A stretch of 64,000 bases of DNA from Denticeps clupeoides. Taxonomy: Eukaryota > Chordata > Actinopteri > Clupeiformes > Denticipitidae. The position numbers were made by a program, and so were the translations under genes. Positions 11,996 to 25,722 of the stretch are shown here, one piece after another. Under the pieces are notes generated by a model. The model searched no databases, was not told where the DNA came from, and saw nothing but the letters and a program-made list of their open reading frames with translations. The DNA lies in contig NC_041716.1 in the NCBI RefSeq assembly GCF_900700375.1, positions 17,916,520 to 17,980,519 of the forward strand, written 5' to 3'. Each line of letters starts with the position of its first letter. Positions within the stretch are counted from its first letter, which is position 1.

Positions 11996-13300
11996 CTGAA
12001 AACCGAACGTCAATTTTCAAGGCGTCTATATCCATCGTACATTTATTTCATGTATGTTATATGTAAACAGCAGAGAAAATTTGGGAATTAGAGATGGTGT
12101 CAGCATTCCAAACGACACCAGTTTTATTACATAACCACCACTTAAATTATCAGAAGCTAAACAATATAAAACATATATCTGAACTCTGTATATCTGAGCC
12201 ATAATATAATTGCATTCAATTACCTCCCTCTTTGCTTATATACTTTGTAAAATATCATGTTTTTAAATTATTATGTGATTCTTTTCTCAAAATAATTTAT
12301 AATGAAAGGTTATAAATTGTACTTGTTAATTACATAATTCATAATGAATGTACGATAATGTATCATAACATAAGTTGACATTTTTTGTTTAGATTTGCAC
12401 TTAAAGTAATTTTTTCTGATCTTTCAAATGAAAATGCAGGGTCACTTCCATTTTGTTATTTTAAAGCTATTCTGTCACCAGAACAATCACAAGTAGTGAA
12501 CAATTCACATATTGTGGTTTTTTTTTTGTTTTGTTTTGCAATGTTTAGTTTCATTTAATGTATGTATGTTACCATTACTGTCATCGTTTAAGTTTCTTCA
12601 GAATGTTCATATACAATGAATAGATTCTATGATTACTTCTATATATACACATCTAAATGCATCTGTACACACTGTTATTTATTCATTCTTTGTTCTTTAA
12701 AATGAAGTGCCTTTCATTTTAGATGAATATCCAACATATCTTATATCCAACATCCATATCCAATGGTATCCAATGGTTCTCCCTTTCTGGCCTTAATTAT
12801 TAAAACATGAATACTACAACAAATATAGCCAAATATAAACCTGCGTGGGACAGTGTATTCTCCTCTCTCTCTATGATGTTGTAATTTTCTTACATTTTTC
12901 CTCATGAACTTTATTGTAAAAAGGTAATATAGTAATAATCATGACAGATTACTAACAGAACCTACCAGTGTGATTTACTAAATTGGGCACTGGGAAATGC
13001 ACAGGATCATGTTATTAACTTTTAAAGCACTTGCTATGAAGGGTTAACCATTTGTTTAGACAAAACCAAGATATTAAGTCATGTGACATTTGCTCGGTTT
13101 ATATTATGTGTAAGCATGGTGTAGATGCTGCAACATGTAAATACAGTATTAACTCTGTTTTAAAGCACCCTGTGGTCTCTTTTTATCTGAACCGTATAAC
13201 TGTAATGCAGCCAAATGCATTAAGGCATGGGAACAAGTCATCTGAAGCAGTTACCCAGATCTGCTCTTGGGTTAAGGGGTCCTGAGAACAGTAAAGGGGG
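11996..13300 (+). other. kcna10 3' flank, probable 3'UTR
   Basis: AT-rich sequence after the kcna10 stop with no credible ORF. Several short AATAAA-like and ATTTA-type motifs are present, but the true polyadenylation site cannot be fixed without transcripts. Confidence 0.45.
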
Positions 13301-14072
13301 TCGTGTCATCAGGAGCTGCGTATGGAGAAAAGGGAGAAAAGATCAGTTGCTGGCTGAGGGCTGTAATGTTAACTAAGACACTGTTTTCATACAGGCGCTA
13401 AGTGCAACGTTATGTGCTAAACGTGGGGTTTGTTCGCTGGTGTAAGGTCAAATGGGTTTTACATAACTTAATAATTGAAATCAGATTGGCATGGGTTTGA
13501 ATAATCCAGAATGAGGACGAAGCTGCTCTTAAAATTATGCATGCACAGTGTATAAGGACTGAATTCATTTGTGCTGTTGGCCAACTCGTAAAAAAAAATT
13601 TCACCTAAAGCTGAAATTGAAACAACTGAATTCAGAATACTGAAATAAACAGATAACGTTGTCTCAGCTGTCTGTGGTGGTGGGGTTGTTTGTGCTTGTC
13701 GCTTTCAGCGGAGAGCTCTTAATCCTCCGTTCCCTCTCAGAGTCGGGTTTAGGTTGCTTGGAGACGTTTGTGACGTGCCACGGAAAGAAAGAAGAAGCAG
13801 TGGTGGCAGCCGCTGCTGGGATGGAGATCCCCTTGCCTGTTGGAAACCCCATTAACTAACCCTGTTATATAAGATGCCATCATTACTATCGGTAACCAGT
13901 CTCTGCTTTCGGTGTAATGTGAGTGGCATTCGTAGTGGAAGACCAAGATCTCCAAGTCTTCCGTCGACTCCTTAATCTGATTTTATGCATTTTGGGTGGG
14001 CTGGCACATGATCAGGAAAACCGGAGGTTGAGGCTTAACTGGGGCTTATCGAGACTGACAGATATCCATTTA

Positions 14073-14268
14073 CATTTACATTTACAGCATTTATCAGACG
14101 CCCTTATCCAGAGTGACTTACAATCAGTAGTTACAGGGACCGTCTCCCTGGAGCAACTTAAGGTTAAGTGTCTTGCTCAGGGACACAATGGTAGTTAGCG
14201 GGATTCGAACCTGGGTCTTCTGGTTCACAGGCGAGTGTGCTACCCACTAGGCTACTACCACCTTATCC
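14073..14268 (-). repeat. SINE family B, near full length, minus orientation
   Basis: The tail ATTTACATTTACAGCATTTA is at the left and the tRNA-like head at the right, with box B (GATTCGAACCTGG on the plus strand) and box A (CCACTAGGCTACTACC). This is the best family B copy in the window. Confidence 0.88.
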
Positions 14269-14656
14269 CACAATCACCGAAAAACTAAAATACCAACTGC
14301 AGTCAACAAAAATGTATGCTATGTCAACAATAATTCCATGGTCCACTTCTCTTCTGATACTGGGACAGCAGGGATGTGATTAGGAGCACAACCCTTGCAT
14401 ATGTCTAGAATGACTTTGTGTAATTACAACAAATCATATCCAAGATCATGATTTGTGAATTAGGGTGCAGAAACATGCCAGATCTGATGTGGCATGGTGG
14501 ATCCTTATCCTTTATTTCAATTAATCTTGACCACAGGGAGACAATTTGTCATTAGGATTGCTAGGAGAGAGGACAAAAAAAAAACATTTGTTGTTGAGTG
14601 GCCTCATATGTTCTGCCACTTCATGTCATTCTAGTTCTGTGTAGCGATCTATGTCT

Positions 14657-14818
14657 GACAGAGGCACAAAACCATCACCCTTGGTGAGCAGTGGGCAGCC
14701 GTGACAGGAGCAGTGTGTGGGGACGGTGCTTTGCTCAGCTGCACGTCAGTGGTACCTTGGCGCTCGGCAACCTTCTGATTACAGGGCCGCTTCCTTAACT
14801 GCTAGGCTACCACTGCCT
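14657..14818 (-). repeat. SINE family A, minus orientation
   Basis: Body and tRNA-like head are present; the tail is missing and a short internal deletion removes the segment after GGGCAGCCGTGACAGG. Confidence 0.75.
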
Positions 14819-15154
14819 CATGGATCAACTTAAAACTATAGTATTTAGTAGGTGGTCAGGAAGGAAGGTTGGATGTGTTCGAGAGTCGTCCCTGATTTGG
14901 ACTTTCCTGGTTGTGAGGTTTCAGTTGTGTGTGAGTGAACTTGTTAACAAAACTTCTGACATCCAGGGTTCTGAAGACACTGGGAGACAAGGGAGCAGGA
15001 AAGCCGTCCATCCTGATGTACCCCTGGAGAGAAGGCTTCTGAAATCCCATTTTCACCTCCCTGCTGGACATGTGGAGAGAAGTTCCCAGGTCCACGTCCC
15101 TGCTGGTCATGCAGGAACAAGGCTTCTGAGTTCTTGGGTCTGTCTGTCTCCTTG

Positions 15155-15166
15155 CATATGTATGTA

Positions 15167-15212
<46 letters not shown>

Positions 15213-15222
15213 CACACACACA
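15155..15222. repeat. Compound ATGT / TG / CA microsatellite
   Basis: (ATGT)n passes into (TG)n, then TATATA and (CA)n. The TG to CA switch makes the right part self-complementary. Confidence 0.9.
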
Positions 15223-16102
15223 ATTTATACATAGTTATTGCCAAATGTCTAACAAAGGAAAGAAAGAAAGAAAAAAATAACGTAAGGAAACATAGAAACA
15301 GGAAAAAAAAACAAAAGCATGGAAAACAATAACACATAATTCATATACTGCAAGACAACATCCATTGTCCTCAAGTTAACTCATGACCATAGTCCATCAA
15401 AGAGGACAGTCCAGGGCAAAGCCCCTACCATCAAAAGGACAAAGGTTCCAGGGACCCTCATGTGCCACACTGCTAATCCCGAAGGGCCCTTACGCACCCA
15501 GGCTCCAAGCCAGTCCCCACCATGCCAGCTGCGGGCCCCGGGGACAAGGGGGTATAAAATATCCCAATGTATTTGTACTTATTTATAATGCCTTGTTTCA
15601 CTGATGAGCATGCCTTTCTTTCAAGACATTACTGAGGATGCAGTGTAGACATCGCTGGTGAGTGTGTGAGTGACGCTGTCAGTGTGTTACAGCCAAACTC
15701 ATGTCTGCGGTGGCAACTGTCAATACACAAGCCATGTAAGACACTGCGTTGCATTTCCAGGCTTAGCGCTCTGTAACATGAGCCCACACCCACTGTTCAC
15801 TGCTTGACTTACTCCTCTTACGTCCCCCCCCACACACACACTAATGTATGTAGTTTAAACTTTTAATAGTCCTGTGGGAAAGAGTAGTAAATTAAATATG
15901 GAGCCTGTAGTCTTTCAGGGGATGCTGATGGGACTTGTCCGGTTTTACTCTTTTAACAGCTGATCCCTACAGGATTTTAAAAATGGCAGGCATTCAAAAC
16001 TTTCCAGACTTCCACGTCAGGAGGAGGCAGAACAAAACCTCTCAATGTGACCTGCAGGTTGGACATCCAACCCTGCCCATATCCACCCGCCCTACCAATC
16101 TA

Positions 16103-16127
16103 ACCCTATCCCTAACCCTAAACCTGA
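16103..16127. repeat. Short degenerate CCCTAA-like tract
   Basis: About four telomere-like units with errors, flanked at 16058-16072 and 16191-16205 by the near-palindrome GGTTGGACATCCAAC. Confidence 0.5.
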
Positions 16128-16587
16128 ACCTGAACGTAATCCTAAGTGCTTCATGAAGGACCAGCGTGACCGACAGGCAGGTGAGGTGAGGGTTGGACAT
16201 CCAACTGAATCTTTCATTGGTGAAACATGCTTGAATCATGTATGGAGCTGTATTGCATCATGAGGTAATCCCTACCAACCCCCTACCTACCAGATGAATC
16301 CAAGCCAAATCCACATTCTGCCTCCCTCCCTTCCTTTCTCTGCCGAAGTGGGTGTCATTGCCCAGCGACTCCAGTCCTTTTGAGGATACCGGGCTGCTGA
16401 ACATATTTCTCACAGAGAACTGTATGTCACAGACCCAGGCATTTAAATTAGTGCAGCAGAGAAAGATTGTGTTACATTGTGCATGGAGAAGAGGCGAATG
16501 AGAACTAATTACCCATCCATTATGTCATTGGTCCTGTTATCTTGTAGGTGAACGTTAATGATTATTCATAAACCAAGTTTAAAATGG

Positions 16588-16800
16588 GAAGTGAAGTGAT
16601 TGTCACGGTGCACACAGTGAAATTTGTCCTCTGCATTTAACCCATCCACCAGAGTGAGCAGTGGGCAGCCATGACAGGCACCCGGGGAGCAGTGTGTGGG
16701 GACGATGCTTTGCTCAGTGGCACCTCGGCGGATCGGGATTCAAACTGGCAACCTTCTGATTAGGGGCTGCTTCCTTAACCGCTAGGCCACCACTGCCCCA
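16588..16800 (-). repeat. SINE family A, near full length, minus orientation
   Basis: Tail GTGAAGTGATTGTCAC, body with CATGACAGGCACCCGGGGAG and head CGCTAGGCCACCACTGCCCC are all present. Confidence 0.85.
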
Positions 16801-17944
16801 CACACTCGCTTAATAAATTAAAAATGGACACGTTGTTACATTGAAAAGATATTACCAAAGTATGGGCATAATAATTTATTGTCTTATTTATTGTCCCAGC
16901 CTCACTATAAAACAGCTACACGTCATTAATGCAGTAGTATGGGGGCTGAGACATGGCAGAAGCAGAACACACATTTTTTTTATTTAAGATAGATAGATGG
17001 TCTGTGTGTTGCTCAGGTTTAAACTGCTGTTAAATCCTACCTCAATAATGTACTGTCTTTATGTCATCTGAATATTGCGTACAGCATGTCGTCCTGCATT
17101 ATTGATCAGGATCGATGTGAGAGTGATCAGTTCTCTTTGGCCTCACTCAGGTAGGCCTGCAGATGACAGAGGTAAAGCTTTGGCAGTACCCTGAATCTCA
17201 AAAAAGGAAGAAAAAGTTTCTCATCAAGGGCCAAATGGAAATTTCCAGCAAATGATGAATCGATCTCATGCATCTTTAAACACCCGACCAGAATCTCCCA
17301 CAGCTCGTCAGCCAGCCACATACATGTGTTGAGATTCATCCATTCATTCATTGAAAAAGTGTAGTCAATGAAAAATCTTGGAGCGGATCATTCCAGAAGG
17401 TCACTACTGTAGTTCAAACACAGGTTAATCAGGCCTCATATGGCTTCAGCAGATTTCTCCCCAGCATCAGTCATGCACTCACCCCAATTCGTGTGTCAGG
17501 GTCATTTAGGATCAGAATTTTCCTTTAAGAAGGAAAAATCCTGACCTGTTGATAAATGGAGGATTAATGCTGCAACATGATCCAGGGATTATAAAAAAAT
17601 GAGCCACGCAGCTACTGATACTGCATTTTCCCGCCAATACTTGAAAAGTGTAGCTCATGGGGAGCATTCGGCAATATCACGTATCACGTATTTACAAAAA
17701 AGATCAAGATAGGACCGCTGTTTGCAAGGCTTGATTATTTTGGGGGGATTTTAGTTTAGCTTGTACAGACCCTGTCTGGACTTTGTTCAGCCTCAGTCCC
17801 TCAGGATGCACTTCTCAGCAGGAAAATGGGTCATGCTCAAAATGCCTGTAATTCCTCTGCAGATATGCGGCCCACTGGACTTTTCTGGCTTTTTCATGTA
17901 TCTGCAGGGATACTGTGAAGATACTGTTGTGCCTTCAATGTTCT

Positions 17945-18035
17945 GAAAGTGAAAGTGACATGATTGTCATTGTGAAACACTGCAGCACAGTGCACACAAC
18001 GAAATGTGTCCTCTGTATTTAACCCATGAAAGGTG
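17945..18035 (-). repeat. SINE family A fragment
   Basis: Only the tail side is kept (GTGAAAGTGACATGATTGTC to TTTAACCCATG). Confidence 0.65.
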
Positions 18036-19805
18036 CCTGGGCAGGGCCAGTCCGTGGCAAAGGCAATATAGGCAAATGCTAAGGGCCGCATCCATCCTGG
18101 AGGCGGCAAAAATGGAAGAAGAAAAAAAAAGTGTTTCTTACTAGTTGGTATTAATTTCTCTTAATATGAAAAGAATAGGCCCATGTAAATTTACCTGCTT
18201 AGCAAAGCCTTTTAAGTAGTAGAGTAATAATAAGGATACGTAAATGACATATGAGGCCACTGCAGCACCCACCCCCATTCCCCCTCCACTACGGCAAGCC
18301 AACTGGGCCAGCAATCGGCAGGTTTACAACAGCATATAGAAAAAAACGACGTTCAATCCTCCACAATGCTGATTTTAAAACACCTCTTAGTGGTCTTTAT
18401 GCCATCAAGTCTCACCCAGGATGACCTCTGGCTGCGATGACTACTCATCTCCACAATGAAACGGCATTCTGCCATGAACCCCTCCACCCTCCATATTCAA
18501 GTTTACCTGGATCTGCGCTCCGGGTTCTAGCATTAAGCTAGTGAAGAGAGACGTGATTTGCGCTCAACTGCTCTTTGTTGTTTTCTAGTTTTCTTGTTAG
18601 AGTTGGTGTAACTGGGCAGTTCCAGGTGGTGGGTAGGTGAGGAGTGTCCCCGTGTGTGAGAACCTTTCCTTTCCCGTCTCCAATCCCCTTGTCCCAAAGC
18701 TATTTCCTATATGTTTGTCCAGTTTGTACTCCCCTTTGTTCTGTGTCATGACAGTCATGTACACTCGGTGATTTGGCAGTTCTGAATTGTCTGTGGGTGT
18801 AAGTGAATGGTGTGTATGGGTGTGTGTGTGCACTGTGTACAATTTGATCACAGTGTATGACAGTCAATAATAATAATAACAATAATAAATAAAATTAATG
18901 TTAAGAGTTCAATTTCCTCCTTTGAAAACTAATTAAATATGCCAAAGCTACTGCCAGTCATAATAGTATTCGTTGTGAAATGTGTTCCTTTTGTTTATCC
19001 TTTACTCTAAAAGACTTAAATTGTTTTTATTTTATCATTATTTAATGTAAATGTTGTATTATAATGATAATAATGATTATAAAACACGTGCATGCTAGAA
19101 AAAAAAATGTCCATCCAGCATTGAATTTCACCACGTTTTTTCCGAAAGACCAGTTCCTGTTTCCTAATATAGTTTCAGGTTCACTGTGCCCTTTGGTATT
19201 TGGTTGAAAGGCATGCCCAGAAGTGGCACCAGAACCCCTGCAGCCTCCTGGCACAGACACCGACACCAGCGATTCTCATGCCTTATAGCGATAAGGAGAA
19301 TGAAGAGGAATGGGAAAAAACTTCATACATCCATTAGATGCCAATCTTTCATTTACACTTAAGCACAAATGGGTGGCCTGGGAGTCACAAACATGCAATT
19401 TTTGCACTCTGCCAAATGACAAATACTCAAATGAGCCAAAAACATGACCCAAAACAGAATTTGGTTGCATGTAATGAGATTAATTCTTTTCATGAATTAG
19501 ACTGCAGTTCCTTGGAAATCTTCACCGGTTGTGGACATTTTAAGCAATTGGTTCCTCCTCCTGTCTGTCTCAGACTGGGACACAAAGAAGAAGGAACAAA
19601 GACATTAAGCGATTTAAATCTGTGGCTGTTTTGTGTGGGGTTTTTTTTGTATTTCTGAAGGTCCCAAATTTTTTTTGTAGATTGTCCATTTTGATTACCT
19701 GTCTGTACGGTGAATTAATTGTATCTAGGGGGGTTAGTGAGGATATAATTTAAAGAAATAGAGGTTGTTACACATCATACATTGTACATTATGGTCCTCA
19801 AAAAG

Positions 19806-19806
<1 letters not shown>

Positions 19807-19838
<32 letters not shown>
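19807..19838. repeat. GT microsatellite
   Basis: (GT)n tract of about 32 bp. Confidence 0.9.
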
Positions 19839-19839
<1 letters not shown>

Positions 19840-21339
19840 TTGATCTGGGATGTGATTGAGCCACGTTAAGAGGTAGAGTATCGTTGTTGCAGCTCACCCT
19901 GACAATAGCGTAAAGGTCACCACCACTGGTGTGAGGTGATCTCAGTCTGCTGGCTATTCCTACCTTACTGACCCATTTGCACAGACAGGCTTACACACAC
20001 ACTTTACAATGCATTATCTCAACCAGATACAATCTGTCTGGGGAAGATTAGATTAGTATAGGGTAAACTGATGCTGCCAGCTGTCAGAATCTGAATTTTG
20101 GCCATTTTATTCGTAGGATGTTTCTGCTGAATCAGCGGAAATGAACAGATCAGTCATTTTGCAGTCCCACTTTCACATCACATATTTCCACGACCACAAC
20201 ATGTAGACTGAACTGTATGGACTGATCAACGCATAGAAATGTCACAACCAGTGTATATTTCCACCACATGGGCCAATACAATACAGACAATGCAGCCTCC
20301 GTGGCTGAGTATCCTCAACCCATAGTTAATTTATATTAGAAGTTGTTGTAATTATAAAGCTTGTTATCCTATGCATGGGCTAGATAAAAAAAAGTTAGAT
20401 TTAACCTTAACCTACTTTTTAATAATTAAACCTCAGAGCTTAAGTTAAACTTGTCTGAATAATTCAGCAGGGAAGCCTAGATGTATAGCGTCTTGTTTAA
20501 CCTAAACCTAAGACAGCAGCAAGTCTAATTTACTCTAGTTTCTTTTTTGAGGGTTACCTTTTTTCCACCTGGCTTGTTGGGTGTGTATTTAATACAATGA
20601 AAGTAAACTTGTATGTCTGGAGAGCACTATGCCTGATGCCATTTGAGCACTGTGCCATTTGAATGATGATGCTTCTTGCAAATTCTAGTGAACTGATTTC
20701 TATACTGCTGTAGCTGTAAGATGATTGTACAGACTAGAGAGCCAGAAAGGGTGCAGAGCCACCTGCATTCCCAGAGGAGAAGATCATTTTCTCCTCGTCT
20801 GACCCAGTTAACCTCACGTCTCCTTGAGTTAAAGTGGTCTGGATCAATGTCTGGGGGGTTGTGAAAGATCTGCAATCATAATCATTAATAAAATGAAATC
20901 ACATATAATATTTCATTACATAATACAAAACTGAATTTTGCATAAATGCATGGCCTTAATTTGAAAATCTAGTGAAATTAAAATGTTATGTATTTTAAAG
21001 CAAATAAATTAAACTGTACTAATATAGACCAAAAAACAGTTCATTTCAAGCTGAGTAAAAAACTGACCACCAGATTTGTGTAGTCGTGACAGTAAGGGCC
21101 AATGAATTGAAAATTACAACTTTTACAACTTCAACTTTATTTATTCATCTAATGAGAACCTCCTTTTACTACAGATACTCAACACAAGGTATTTACACTG
21201 TCATCAGAGAGTGCATATACACTTTCTCTCCTTTGGCCTGTCATCAATTTGAAATTCAGTACATTGCGCTGCCCATGTACTTCACTACATTGCCCAAATC
21301 TGCCACCTTGTGGACAAACAGTTTGACAGACAGACAATG

Positions 21340-21600
21340 CGAGTGAGCGCACTTACCGGCACTGTATTAGGCACACCTAGCCAGAACCAGGATAGAACCA
21401 GGGTTGAAACTGTTTCATTGTGGCATATACTCAACCTCTTGAGAGGTTTTGATCCATCCTGACATGATAGCATCATTCGGTCATTGCAGATTTATCAGCT
21501 GCACATCCATTGTTTCACCACATCCCAAAAGTGATCGACTGGATTGAGTGACTGTGACTGTGGAGGCCATTGGAGTACATTCACCTCTGACCTCCGACAT
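21340..21600 (-). mobile_element. Tc1/mariner 3' end remnant, antisense
   Basis: Read on the minus strand it gives the 3' part of a Tc1-type transposase (TGGGATGTGGTGAAAC, GATGCTATCATGTCAGGATG) and then the terminal repeat (AGGTGTGCCTAATACAGTGC). It is truncated and not coding. Confidence 0.6.
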
Positions 21601-21677
21601 CAACAAGGCATTATTGTCCAAACAACTGTCACTCACTGAATATTTTTCATTTTGTACCAAGGGATTGTCATAATCAT

Positions 21678-21765
21678 CCACACAGCACAGCACACGGTGA
21701 CACAACGAAATGTGTCCTCTGCATTTAACTCTTCACCCTAACTGAGCATGAAAGGCGCCCGCCTG
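21678..21765 (-). repeat. SINE family A fragment
   Basis: Contains CACAACGAAATGTGTCCTCT and GAAAGGCGCCCG with the middle deleted. Confidence 0.6.
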
Positions 21766-21774
21766 GTCACAGTC

Positions 21775-22045
21775 TTTGAAAAGGTACCTGATCACGGAGT
21801 CCTGGGTAATCTCAGCTGGAGTCAAAGGATCAGGATTACTCAGGACTCTATGACAAGCAGTTACGCAGCACCCATTCTCTGTATGTTGGTTTTTTTTTCT
21901 GGCCTTATGCCACACGCCTGCGATTTTATGTCCTTTCTCTTTTTGTGTTCTGTTTGGCCCTCGCGCCAGGTTTGAGTTTTATTTGTGTTTATAAGTGTTA
22001 ACATTTCCAAGATGTTCTTCTCCTGTACTTCTTTCGTGACACAGG
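21775..22045 (+). mobile_element. Possible LTR remnant
   Basis: Shares blocks in order with the solo LTR at 55648-55980 (GCCACACGCCTGCG, then TGGCCCTCGCGCC). It is an old, broken fossil and its ends are not certain. Confidence 0.35.
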
Positions 22046-22686
22046 TTTTGAATATGATGCCACAAGCTTGGTACACCTATCCTTGGCAAGTTTCAACCAT
22101 TCCTCTTCTCAGCAGCTCTCAAGCTTCATCAGGATGGATAGGAAGTGTCGGTGGTCTGGGCTCTGGCCGGGCCACTCAAGGACATTCACAGCGTTGAAAG
22201 AAGCTGAACCTGGATGACCTGGATGACCTTCACAGATATTTACTGAGATGTCATTCACAGAGAACATTTTCCAATGAGGCAAGTACTGTCTTTAGTTTTA
22301 ATGAACCATGTAAAGGTGCTGATGTTTTCACTGAAATGGCTAATCGATGATTAGCTGCTCAGTCCTACCTCTAACACTGCATTTCTACTACTCCCTTAGC
22401 TTTAGATGTTTCTGGAACCAGTGTAGCTTCAGATAGCCCAGCTAGGTAAAAACAGCCAAGAAGAGAGCCAGCAAACTCTGCAAAAGAAACACCTTTTTGT
22501 TGAAGCTGTGAGGGGAGAAAGACCCCAACTGCTGAATTTATGTATATTAAACACAAATTAACATCATGTCATATAATAATTTAAACGAAATTTCTGCCAA
22601 ACATAACCAGCACCAAACAGCTTAAAATTAAATGAATGTGTCTAACGAACACATTCAGGACCACTTGCTTAACATAAAGTACATTA

Positions 22687-24044
22687 AAGGTCCCCTGACA
22701 TGATTTTTTTGCTTTTATATAGGTTTTATTGGTCCCCTACACCTACTTTGATCCAGTCCCACAATGAGATTTTCCCAGGACGCATAGTTTCAGTTTCTGT
22801 AGATTTAAATGGTGATAATAAATCACCAAGTAACTGCAATGCTTTGCACTTTCGGAAGCCCTGACAGTTGATGGAGATAATGTGGGAAAATCTCTGAGTG
22901 GATAAAGCATGAGAAACGGGATGTAACCTTTCCCCTTATGACAACAAATTCCAGATCCGACCGTCTCTGAAATAGTGATCGCATGTGGAGTTCTGAATCT
23001 TCAGAATCAGTACAGTAATAAGATTTGTTCAAAAGATTTGTTCACTTAATCACCTGATCATTTAGTGCTTATTGGGAGAAGCCTGCAACTCTGACTTCCT
23101 GAACCGAGTCTTGTGTGTTTTGTCTGTGTTCTTTTAACAAACCAAAAAAAATATGATGTATTAAGTGTCCTATGGTATGTTATTTAACTATGGAATCAGA
23201 TTCGTGGCAAAATTTTGAAACACAATTTCAAACAAAATACGACGCTGTAAAATAACAACAACGACGAGACTGCCTACCTGGAGGAGGTTGGACATCTGGT
23301 GCAAGAGGAACAGTCTCTACCTGAACGTCAGCAAGACAAAGGAGTTAATACAAAGCAGGCTGTCCGAACTCTCAACGACAACAGTACATAGAACTCCAGC
23401 ACTTTCACCTTCAATCACTCTGGACTCTTTGCACAAAATCACTTTGCATGAAATCTCTGCTCTTTTTACTCATTTTTTTATCTTATACATTGACTTTGCA
23501 TCATTATACATCATTTGCACACCTTCACCCTACCTGTTACACACATTTTATGTTAAAGACGTAAAAGTGTAATATTTGATCTCGCTCTTATTTTTTCTGC
23601 TTGTGAGACTTTCAGTTATGCTGCTGGTTTTTACAGTTTCACTGCTGGCTTTTCAGTCGCTCCGGCCCATTTTACGTTTACACTGTCTGAGGATTCGTTT
23701 GGGTTTTTGGCACAATTCTCTCATGAGGACGGGGCTTTGCCTCATTGGCCGGTAAGTATTTGAGTGACATCTCTGTTTGCTGTGGCAATTTTGGTTTTCT
23801 CCGAGGTTCACTTGAACACAACACACCAAGACACGTCACCACACCTCACACCTCTTTTTGAACAAACGTTCGTAAACAACACAACACTACCCTGAATGGC
23901 AAAGCAGAATGACCAAAGCACTCTTTACACCTATCGCCATTTCTAGCCACTGCAGGACCATAGACAGGCTGGGGGAACTTGTATTAATTAATTCATATTA
24001 AATAATCTCACAAAGCGGCATTTTAATGATAGGGGACCTTTAAG
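22687..24044. mobile_element. Non-autonomous DNA element with TTAAAGGTCCCC ends
   Basis: The left end TTAAAGGTCCCCTGACATGA and the right end GATAGGGGACCTTTAA are inverted repeats. The right part (about 23880-24030) is the reverse complement of the left part of the element at 27466-28697. A LINE fragment lies inside. No transposase is seen. Confidence 0.65.
23225..23580 (+). mobile_element. LINE 3' fragment
   Basis: Codes the end of a LINE reverse transcriptase (WCKRNSLYLNVSKTKE at about 23297-23345) and then runs into a non-coding tail. It is heavily 5' truncated and inserted in the 22687-24044 element. Confidence 0.6.
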
Positions 24045-25371
24045 AAGCAGAGTTCACACAGAATCTTATACTAATGTGGGTCCACTGCTCAGTTCAGTGA
24101 AGAATGCAGGAAACATGGAGATCTGCAGGACAGAGCTTCAGATCTGCAGAGCTTCAACATACAAGCACACAGTGAGACCAGATCACATTTCACCAGGACC
24201 CTCAGAGCAGCATTCAACATTGTTCTTCGTGACCCGTGTATCTCGCCACCTGGACATCAAGCACCAGCCATACTGTTGAGGCTGGTTTAGCTCAACAAAT
24301 GAATCATCTAGTGCTTGTTTACTATGGGGCAATGGGGGAAGCCATCCTGATTCTGCGACTCACCACTAGAACATTCCCCCTAGATCGCCATTCCATTGGT
24401 TCCCAGACCTACTGAACCTTGTCGCCCTGTGACACTTTAGTGACAAGTTTTATCGTGGCCTTCCGCTCACAAGAAGTATCACCAGGGTGCCAAAAGGTCA
24501 ACAAATGCCCTGAGGTGCCATGACGGGGACGTCTTGTGGGGGGCTGGGTGACAACTGTATTCCTGTTCCAGAAGTTCTGCTTGGACAAGGCAGAAAAATC
24601 AAAGAACAATCTGATTGGTCTGTGGCAAATTTTTTGGCAGATAAAAGGCAATTATAAATGGTTACTGGCTCTTCTATTCTTCCTCCATCTGGGGCTTCTC
24701 CCCCAGCTTCTGGGTCTTTGCTTTTCCAGATCCAGGATCCCTTTGGAAAGTGGTTCCCTGCTCTCTCTCTCTCTCTTTCCTTCTATCACTTTCTCTCATT
24801 TCATTTGTTTTCTGTGTCATTGGTACCATTTTACATACAATATTTCCATGTAACCGCAATAGTAATTTACCTGTGTTAATAGATTAGAAAATTTTAATTA
24901 CTGAAACGTCTATTGTGCCATGCCACTGTATGTCCAGGTAACATCAGACGAGATCAAATACATTGTTAATAATTCCCATCCAACCTGATGGCCCAGGAGA
25001 AATACAGGGAGCGAAAGGCCCAGACAGCTGGAGGTGGGGGAAGATATAGGCGGGGGACCTTCACGCAAGACAAAAGCACAAAATGCCATGGACCTGGGAT
25101 TTCACACTTCACACACGACACTGTATTTCAGTTGGTTCTTCAGACTGGTTTAGTTGAGAGGAAAATATTATTATAATTTAAATACTATTTTTTAAGTTGT
25201 TGGGTATTTTTCCCCACTTTGGCAGATTTGACTGGTTTACACTCTTTACCAGCTGGTGGCGGTAACTCGCCGTTTGATTGTGAGCGAACCTCCATAAAAT
25301 ACCACAGAAGAAGAAGAAGACGCTTCTGCTGCAGGTTTAAAATCCTCAGATGAGAATCGCCTATCATTAAG

Positions 25372-25410
25372 GTAAAGTAAAGTAAAGTAAAGTAAAGTAA
25401 AGTAAAGTAA
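25372..25410. repeat. (AGTAA)n pentanucleotide repeat
   Basis: About eight perfect AGTAA units. Confidence 0.9.
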
Positions 25411-25671
25411 GGTTCTTGGGAGAAGAAGAAGAAGAAGAATTACTTGAGTAATGACGTTTATCTCATATTTAGGAAGTGAAATGTTGGAAACTCCGCCGCT
25501 GCTGACTGTTTTATACAGTTCCCGTAAAATAAAGTGACCAACTTTTTTACTTTGAAGGGAAGCTGGACGTTTTCTCGCGGCGAGAAAGGGTCGCTGTAGA
25601 TGATAAATATTCGATATCGGAGGCTGTATACGACGCTGTATGTATGTACGCTTTTATATTTTAATTTGCTT

Positions 25672-25722
25672 CATTTACATTTACAGCATTTGCCAAACAC
25701 CCTTATTCAGAGACACTTTAAT
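25672..25722 (-). repeat. SINE family B tail fragment
   Basis: Matches only the LINE-like tail (CATTTACATTTACAGCATTT). Confidence 0.6.

Larger units (their letters stand above)
13301..25250. other. Gene-free intergenic stretch
   Basis: Between kcna10 and bcl2l14 I find only repeats (listed separately) and unassigned AT-rich sequence. A patch at about 18040-18540 looks like a decayed DNA transposon, but no ends could be fixed. Confidence 0.55.

Noticed and set aside
11255-12013. 252-residue minus-strand ORF
   Set aside because: Antisense shadow of kcna10, which has all channel motifs in the plus frame.
14820-15332. 170-residue plus-strand ORF with long Val-Cys runs
   Set aside because: Half of it is a TG microsatellite; no domain or splice evidence.
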